DNA from: an uncultured Bacillota bacterium
Lineage (GTDB): Bacteria; Bacillota; Clostridia; Christensenellales; UBA1242
NCBI GenBank assembly: GCA_900551705.1
Contig: URWY01000020.1
Span: forward strand, 1-9,380
DNA: 9,380 nt
Reading direction: 5' to 3'
Under the pieces are notes generated by a model. The model ran no database searches, was not told the DNA's origin, and saw only the letters and a list, made by a program, of their open reading frames with translations. A program made the position numbers and the translations under genes. Within the stretch, counting starts at the first letter, position 1, and each line of letters opens with the position of its first letter. Shown here one piece after another: positions 4,948 to 9,380 of the stretch.

Positions 4948-6126
4948 ATGGCAGAAGGCAAATACTCTAATAAAAGGCAAATTAATTTACAACAGGCAAA
5001 AAATAACCCAAATGTAAAATTTAACAACTACGAAATTTTGCAACAAAAGTATGATGTTAAAACAATCCACCAAATGGAATCATTACTCAGAGCAACTGGA
5101 ATTGGTTACCTACCTGTTGAAGTTAAATACGGAGCGCATGTTTCGTTTGTGCCAAGGAGTGATTACCATTTTGCAACAGCAAATCCCCATATTTTAGAAA
5201 ATATAGACACATATTTAGAAAATACTATAACAAATATCTTAGACCACGGTGATATGCTTCAAGTTCCTGTTGAAGGTCACCATTCTGGCGAAGCAATGGA
5301 GTCAAGGCTTAACACAGAAGACGAACAAATAATGTTCACAGAAGCATTGTCGAAATATTCAGACAAAGTTATTGCTGCCTGCGGCGGAACTCATGACGAC
5401 CCTGAATTTGCAAGCAGATTGAAAGACACTTATGTTAGCGCAATTAAACAAATTTACGAAGGATTTGGAATTCCATACTTCCCAAATAGTTTGGTTGTTG
5501 AATTCAAAGTCCCTGTAATCAAAGGCAATGTCCAAGTTGGCAAAACTTCACTTTGGTGCGTTGTTATGCACTGCTCTGGCAAACCAGCAAGCAAAAAATT
5601 AGGTTCTGTTGAAAAAACTTACGACCAAGGTCTTGGCGTTATCAAAAAATTCAATGCTTACTTTGGTAAAAATGTTTGTCCAGACTTCATCTTGGGCGGA
5701 CACTTCCACGCTAACGCAGATTGCGACTATATGGTTGAAAGAAATATATATGACAAAGACGGCAAAGCAACTGGTTCATATATGCACACAATAAGAGTTA
5801 GAAGCAACGCAACAATTCAAGACAGCAATTCAAGTTCATTTAACAGAAGTTTCCCAGATGTTTTAATTCCAAACTTTACACAATACGATGTCCATTTTAG
5901 AATTAACCCAGCATACACACCTAACGGAATGAACAATAACCCAAAATTTATTCCAGTTGTAACTGAATTCCCAATCTTAAACAAGAGCGGCGAACTCAGC
6001 ATGAAAGCAAAAGAATATATGGAAGCAAGAAAAGACTATAATTTCAACGAACAGGTTAAAAAAGATTATAGCATGACAGATTTTAGAACTCTTTATTCAG
6101 ACTTTGAAAACGGATTAAATCAATAA
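4948..6126 (+). CDS. calcineurin-like metallophosphoesterase domain protein
   Basis: I identify the superfamily by motif order, not a named family. The 392-aa protein shows D-x-H (Asp72, His74 in SDYHF), GD (Gly101-Asp102), GTHD (147-150) where the family has GNHD, a lone His (208, in VVMHCSG) and G-H-x-H (251-254, GGHFH). These are the bimetal ligands of calcineurin-like phosphoesterases, which cleave phosphomonoesters, phosphodiesters or nucleic acids. The Asn-to-Thr change at 148 removes a usual metal ligand. The spacing between GD and GTHD is long, so there is an insertion. About 60 N-terminal residues precede the domain, and a tail of about 110 residues follows it. No signal peptide or membrane segment is visible, so it is probably cytoplasmic. 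It has a strong GGAGG site seven bases before the ATG and is first in an operon, 12 bases from the next gene. The substrate is unknown. Confidence 0.75.
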   Translation: MAEGKYSNKRQINLQQAKNNPNVKFNNYEILQQKYDVKTIHQMESLLRATGIGYLPVEVKYGAHVSFVPRSDYHFATANPHILENIDTYLENTITNILDHGDMLQVPVEGHHSGEAMESRLNTEDEQIMFTEALSKYSDKVIAACGGTHDDPEFASRLKDTYVSAIKQIYEGFGIPYFPNSLVVEFKVPVIKGNVQVGKTSLWCVVMHCSGKPASKKLGSVEKTYDQGLGVIKKFNAYFGKNVCPDFILGGHFHANADCDYMVERNIYDKDGKATGSYMHTIRVRSNATIQDSNSSSFNRSFPDVLIPNFTQYDVHFRINPAYTPNGMNNNPKFIPVVTEFPILNKSGELSMKAKEYMEARKDYNFNEQVKKDYSMTDFRTLYSDFENGLNQ

Positions 6127-6138
6127 AGTGAGGAAATT

Positions 6139-7389
6139 ATGATAAATTCTTTTAAAAACAACGACCAAAAAATGAAATATTTGCTAGACATTTGGTATTC
6201 AGAAACATTTGACGATTCTTACATCGGCAAAATGAATTTGGACAAAAACGATGTTATCGAAATGTCAAAAGCTGGCAGATTGTCAGACTATCAAGAAGAA
6301 GCAAAAAAGAAACAAACTGCAAAAATCAGCGATGTTGAAATCACACTTAATAAAGAACAAAATTGCTTACAAGTTGTTTTTTGGAACAACACAGGTTGCC
6401 TAGACCTTTCAAATTTCCAAAACGGAATTATAGACGGCAGTTATAGGTCAGACTTTAAAAAAGATTTGCAACATTTTGACCCTAAAAACGGCAAAATCGT
6501 AGTTATCATGCCTGGTAATTTAATCGGAAAAGAATGGGAATTGAAATATCTCGTTAACGCAACAAATAAATTGTCAGATGACGAATTAACAAACGGAAAA
6601 GATATCAGAAGATTGTTCTTCGGCTTGAAAAAGCGTAAACAAACAGTTATTAACGATATTAAATTCGCCTTAAACTACGGCGCTGAAGAAGTTTACCTTA
6701 TGAAAGGTGACGAAGAATTTAAAATCTTAAAAACACTCGGAATTGATGTCTTCCAAGAAATTGTTGACCAAATTAACGACCCAAGAATAAAATACATCAG
6801 CCAAGGCACAGAAACAAAGTTAAACTTCATAAAAGAAAACGAAAACGGCAAAAAATTCTATAACATAATCAAAATCAAAACAGATTACGCAACAAAAAGC
6901 GATAAACCAAGCAACACAGAAAGACCTGCTGACAGAAAATTTGACGAAGCATCAGATTTATACTTCTATTGCAACGCAAACTACACAGCAGCAATCAAAA
7001 ACGAAAATGTGTTCTACCCTTCTGGTCAACTCACCTTCTTGAACGCCGCAAAAGGTAAAAATCCAAGAATGATGGTTAATGACGGAAACATCTTCCAAAT
7101 TTACGCAGAAGGCAACCACGATATATCAGTTGTTAAAGGCGGACAAAGATTATACGATAGAGATAACGAACTTCTCAACTTAATTCATAAAGAAAGAAAA
7201 TATAATGAAGCAAGAGCACAATTCTTAACAGAACAAATCACAGAAGCACAAAAATATCTCATGACAAAAGACTATAATGTCAACGCAATGCGCGCTAAGT
7301 TAGACGAACAAAACAGCCAAGTAAATATCGACGAATATATCGCAGAAGAAAGTAAATCAACACCTACTGACGGCATAGAACTTGCTTAA
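6139..7389 (+). CDS. uncharacterised protein, candidate degenerate metallophosphoesterase partner
   Basis: I do not recognise this 416-aa protein. Strand and motif order can be laid over the preceding gene: LQVVFWNN (77-84) for the first strand, IVVIMPGN (120-127) where GD is expected, VYLMKGDEE (185-193) where GNHD is expected, IKIKTDY (244-250) where a His is expected, and SDLYFYCNAN (272-281) where D-l-x-x-x-G-H-x-H is expected. On that reading the metal ligands are mostly lost, so it would be a pseudoenzyme, perhaps a regulatory or structural subunit of the first gene product. The overlay is by eye and unproven. The N-terminus (1-65) and the C-terminal 80 residues are charged and probably helical. 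There is no signal peptide. GAGG lies seven bases before the ATG. The 12-base gap to the previous gene supports co-translation and a shared role. Confidence 0.7.
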   Translation: MINSFKNNDQKMKYLLDIWYSETFDDSYIGKMNLDKNDVIEMSKAGRLSDYQEEAKKKQTAKISDVEITLNKEQNCLQVVFWNNTGCLDLSNFQNGIIDGSYRSDFKKDLQHFDPKNGKIVVIMPGNLIGKEWELKYLVNATNKLSDDELTNGKDIRRLFFGLKKRKQTVINDIKFALNYGAEEVYLMKGDEEFKILKTLGIDVFQEIVDQINDPRIKYISQGTETKLNFIKENENGKKFYNIIKIKTDYATKSDKPSNTERPADRKFDEASDLYFYCNANYTAAIKNENVFYPSGQLTFLNAAKGKNPRMMVNDGNIFQIYAEGNHDISVVKGGQRLYDRDNELLNLIHKERKYNEARAQFLTEQITEAQKYLMTKDYNVNAMRAKLDEQNSQVNIDEYIAEESKSTPTDGIELA

Positions 7390-7416
7390 ATTTAATAATT
7401 TATCTTAGGAGTTATT

Positions 7417-7641
7417 ATGGAAAGTAAAATTTGTGAAATTTGCAAAAGCGAAATAGACGAAGGCTCAAATTTCTGCCCAATGTGCGGCGAAGCTATCTCA
7501 GAAAATGCTAAAATTTACAAAAAACAACTCGAAATTAAAGCACAACTTGAAGTTTTAGCAAACCTTGCAAAAGTTGTTAAAGACACAAGAAGTTTGGAAC
7601 TAATTAAATCATTTATTTTGAAATTAAAATCAGAAATTTAG
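7417..7641 (+). CDS. small zinc-ribbon protein with helical tail
   Basis: The 74-aa protein begins with CEIC (Cys6, Cys9) and FCPMCG (Cys20, Cys23), a C-x2-C...C-x2-C zinc ribbon of the short rubredoxin-like type common in Gram-positive proteins. A predicted helix follows from about residue 32 to the end, with heptad-like leucines (LEIKAQLEVLANLAKVV). Such proteins bind proteins or nucleic acids; nothing here says which. It has GGAG before the ATG and lies 27 bases after the second phosphoesterase-like gene, so it is probably the third gene of that operon and a possible adaptor for it. No terminator is evident between it and the next gene. Confidence 0.8.
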   Translation: MESKICEICKSEIDEGSNFCPMCGEAISENAKIYKKQLEIKAQLEVLANLAKVVKDTRSLELIKSFILKLKSEI

Positions 7642-7669
7642 TCTTATTCAAAAATTTCAAGCATATACT
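7641..7669 (+). promoter_or_regulatory. promoter candidate immediately before the NodB-fold gene
   Basis: CATATACTA (7662-7670) contains TATACT and also fits the CATAnnnTA form of mother-cell sporulation sigma (E/K) -10 elements. A vegetative -35 17 bases upstream is poor (GTCTTA). Transcription would start near 7676, just before the ATG at 7679, which has no ribosome binding site. Confidence 0.35.
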
Positions 7670-7678
7670 ACCCCCGAT

Positions 7679-8419
7679 ATGAAAATATTTGGGTTTAGAG
7701 AAAAAAAGAAAAAATTAAGCGGACGCGCGTTCCGCAATATTGTAGCAAACTCGGTTATCGGGTTTGTTTTACTTTCTATGTTTGCACTCACTTATGTTGG
7801 TGGCACATTAAAAGCATTTTCCAAGGCGGACGACTCCCCTATCTATAACGGCAATTTGAATAGCAATAATGTTAGTTTAATGATAAATGTTTATTGGGGA
7901 AACGAATATCTCGACTCCATGCTTGAAACATTGAAAAATAATAATGTTACAACAACATTCTTCCTTGGCGGAATGTGGGTTGAAAAATACCCTGACCTAG
8001 CCAAAAAGATACAAGCAAATGGCCACGAAATTGCAAATCACGGTTATTTTCATAAAGACCAAGATAACATCAATCTCGACAACAATAAGAAAGAAATAAG
8101 TTCGTGCCACGAAATCGTTAAAAACACGCTAGGAGTCGAAATGACGCTGTTTGCGCCACCAAGCGGAGCATTTAATCAATCTACAATGCAAGCGGCAAAA
8201 TCGCTTAATTACAGCGTAATTATGTGGACGCGTGATACGATAGACTGGCGTGACCAAGATGTCGACACAATTTATAACCGCGCTATTAAAAACGCAAAAG
8301 GTGGAGATTTAATATTGATGCACCCAACAAAATGCACCGCCGAAGCCCTTCCAAGAATAATCGAAACACTTAAAAGCCAAGGCTTAAACATAACCACCGT
8401 AACAAACTGCTTATCATAA
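7679..8419 (+). CDS. membrane-anchored polysaccharide deacetylase-like (NodB fold) protein, sporulation type
   Basis: The 246-aa protein has a basic N-terminus, one membrane segment (about 21-43) and an extracytoplasmic NodB domain. The domain keeps the two zinc His in NHGYFH (His121, His125), the APPSG segment (159-163), TIDW (187-190) and LMH (213-215). Motif 1, normally TFDD, reads INVYWG: Asn70 and Val71 stand where the metal-binding and catalytic-base aspartates would be. FAPPSG also lacks the usual Arg. The VYWGNEYL and FFLGGMWVEKYPDL segments recall the YlxY/PdaB group of sporulation proteins, some of which deviate at motif 1. Deacetylation of peptidoglycan or other glycans is therefore doubtful, and a binding role is possible. 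ATG 7679 is the only sensible start but has no Shine-Dalgarno. A strong terminator follows. Confidence 0.88.
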   Translation: MKIFGFREKKKKLSGRAFRNIVANSVIGFVLLSMFALTYVGGTLKAFSKADDSPIYNGNLNSNNVSLMINVYWGNEYLDSMLETLKNNNVTTTFFLGGMWVEKYPDLAKKIQANGHEIANHGYFHKDQDNINLDNNKKEISSCHEIVKNTLGVEMTLFAPPSGAFNQSTMQAAKSLNYSVIMWTRDTIDWRDQDVDTIYNRAIKNAKGGDLILMHPTKCTAEALPRIIETLKSQGLNITTVTNCLS

Positions 8420-8420
8420 T

Positions 8421-8455
8421 AAAAAACTCGTTATTACAACGAGTTTTTCTTTTAT
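8421..8455. terminator. bidirectional terminator between convergent genes
   Basis: The stem ACTCGTT/AACGAGT (8426-8432, 8438-8444) with a five-base loop is flanked by A5 (8421-8425) and T-rich sequence (8445-8455). It starts just past the stop of the NodB-fold gene and 15 bases from the end of the leftward leucine-rich-repeat gene, so it can serve both. Confidence 0.9.
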
Positions 8456-8469
8456 TCTGGTTTTCTTTT

Positions 8470-9380
8470 TTATGCATTGATTGTGTATAAATCGTAACCA
8501 TTTTCTGTTCCTGTTTTACTAAAACCTTCACTTAACAAATCACTAATTTCTACACCACTTGGTACTTTAATAGTTAAATTTTCACTACAATCAGAAAATG
8601 CGCCCGTTCCTATGCTGGTTATAGAACTAGAAAGTATAATAGTTTTTAAACTATAACATTCTTGGAATGCATATTCGCCAATAGTAGTAACCCCTTCGCT
8701 AATTGTAATCGTTTCAAAACTTTTACCATTTAATGAGCGGTAGTCAATTTCTTTTACATTTTGTTTAGAATATAAAACACTATCGGTTTGACAATAAGCA
8801 TCAAAAGTAATTGAAATTGAATTAGGATATTTTTGCATTAATTCTTCGTCAGTTAGATCATAAAAACTGTCAATCCATGTGTTTAACTCATTTACATTGT
8901 TAATTGGGTTATTTTTATCACCATTTATATAGCATGGATATTGAACACTCATCATTATGTCATATAACATGTTTATAATCGCAGTATCACCTTTCCCTTC
9001 TTTATCTTCAACTCTATCATAACCTTCTATAATGATTTTAAATTCTCTTTGTCTTATTTTAACTGAGTTACTTATTGTTTCCGCAGTTGCTGAACCAAGA
9101 TAACCTGCAACAGCATATCCATCTTGAACTAATGTCGCATTTCCTCTTTTATCATGTGTATATTTTGAATATAAAAATCCTTCATATTCTTTATTACTCC
9201 AAAGTCCAACCGTATAACCTGTAACTTTACCTTTGTTTGAATCTGCTTTAACAGTGATTGTATTTAATGCAGTTTCTTCAAAAGTATCTGGCTCGCCTTT
9301 GTCATAAGTCAAAGTGATATATTCGACATTGTTTGAGTCAAACTTGAGTGTTGTGTTGGTGTCATAAGGGAATACAACTT
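8470..9380 (-). CDS. BspA-type leucine-rich-repeat surface protein, C-terminal part
   Basis: The frame is open from the stop at 8470 through the right edge of the window, so the true start lies outside and at least 300 residues are present. Near the C-terminus are two LRR_5/BspA-type repeats: SFETITISEGVTTIGEYAFQ and the following unit with LKTIILSSSITSIGTGAF, then a final VPSGVEI strand. These treponemal/BspA-like repeats are typical of surface proteins of gut Bacillota and usually mediate adhesion. The part upstream (from about 8800 to the edge) is not repeat-like by eye: it has polar and aromatic segments with no motif I recognise. No sorting signal is seen at the C-terminus, so any anchor must be N-terminal. 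An apparent start at 9312 is a TTG inside the open frame, not a real start. Confidence 0.85.
   Translation of the reverse strand, partial: VVFPYDTNTTLKFDSNNVEYITLTYDKGEPDTFEETALNTITVKADSNKGKVTGYTVGLWSNKEYEGFLYSKYTHDKRGNATLVQDGYAVAGYLGSATAETISNSVKIRQREFKIIIEGYDRVEDKEGKGDTAIINMLYDIMMSVQYPCYINGDKNNPINNVNELNTWIDSFYDLTDEELMQKYPNSISITFDAYCQTDSVLYSKQNVKEIDYRSLNGKSFETITISEGVTTIGEYAFQECYSLKTIILSSSITSIGTGAFSDCSENLTIKVPSGVEISDLLSEGFSKTGTENGYDLYTINA

Noticed and set aside
9310..9312. TTG as start codon of the leucine-rich-repeat gene
   Set aside because: The frame stays open to the window edge and continues the same kind of sequence (VVFPYDTNTTLKFDS...), and no ribosome binding site is present.

Overview
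The window looks like a piece of chromosome from an AT-rich, Gram-positive Bacillota (Clostridia-like) bacterium, probably uncultured. The evidence is GGAGG-type ribosome binding sites, sigma-A-type promoters with TATAAT boxes, a four-S1-domain protein paired with plsC as in clostridia, a sporulation-type NodB-fold protein, a lipoprotein with a Gram-positive-style lipobox, and a BspA-type leucine-rich-repeat surface protein. The standard genetic code fits all genes. No complete phage, plasmid or insertion element is visible.

Layout. Positions 1-240 hold no gene, only T/A-rich sequence with three short perfect inverted repeats. A leftward lipoprotein with beta-helix-like repeats follows (292-981). 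Next comes a leftward tRNA block: tRNA-Gly(CCC) at 1076-1149 and tRNA-Thr(CGT) at 1386-1461. Between them lie an exact 23-bp copy of the tRNA-Thr 3' end, a GC-rich hairpin unlike its surroundings, a terminator-like hairpin and a leftward promoter. Leftward plsC and an rpsA-like gene (3149-1510) overlap by one base and form an operon. A 56-aa membrane-anchored protein (3291-3461, rightward) runs tail-to-tail into ruvC (3940-3458, leftward), and ruvC is divergent from radC (4040-4861).

The most interesting part is the rightward operon at 4948-7641, driven by a near-consensus promoter that carries a 9+9-bp palindrome. Its first gene has the motif series of a calcineurin-like metallophosphoesterase. 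By my reading, its second gene has the same fold order with nearly every metal ligand replaced (the final G-H-x-H reads C-N-A-N), which makes it a candidate pseudoenzyme partner. The third gene is a small zinc-ribbon protein. This looks like an active/inactive phosphoesterase pair with a small accessory protein. I do not recognise it as a named system.

After it come a membrane-anchored NodB-fold protein lacking the motif-1 aspartates (7679-8419), a bidirectional terminator, and the 3' part of a leftward leucine-rich-repeat protein that runs off the right edge.

Three genes (ruvC, radC and the NodB-fold gene) have a plausible -10 box so close to the start codon that their mRNAs would be leaderless or nearly so. 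The other genes have clear Shine-Dalgarno sites. All functional calls rest on motif reading by eye.
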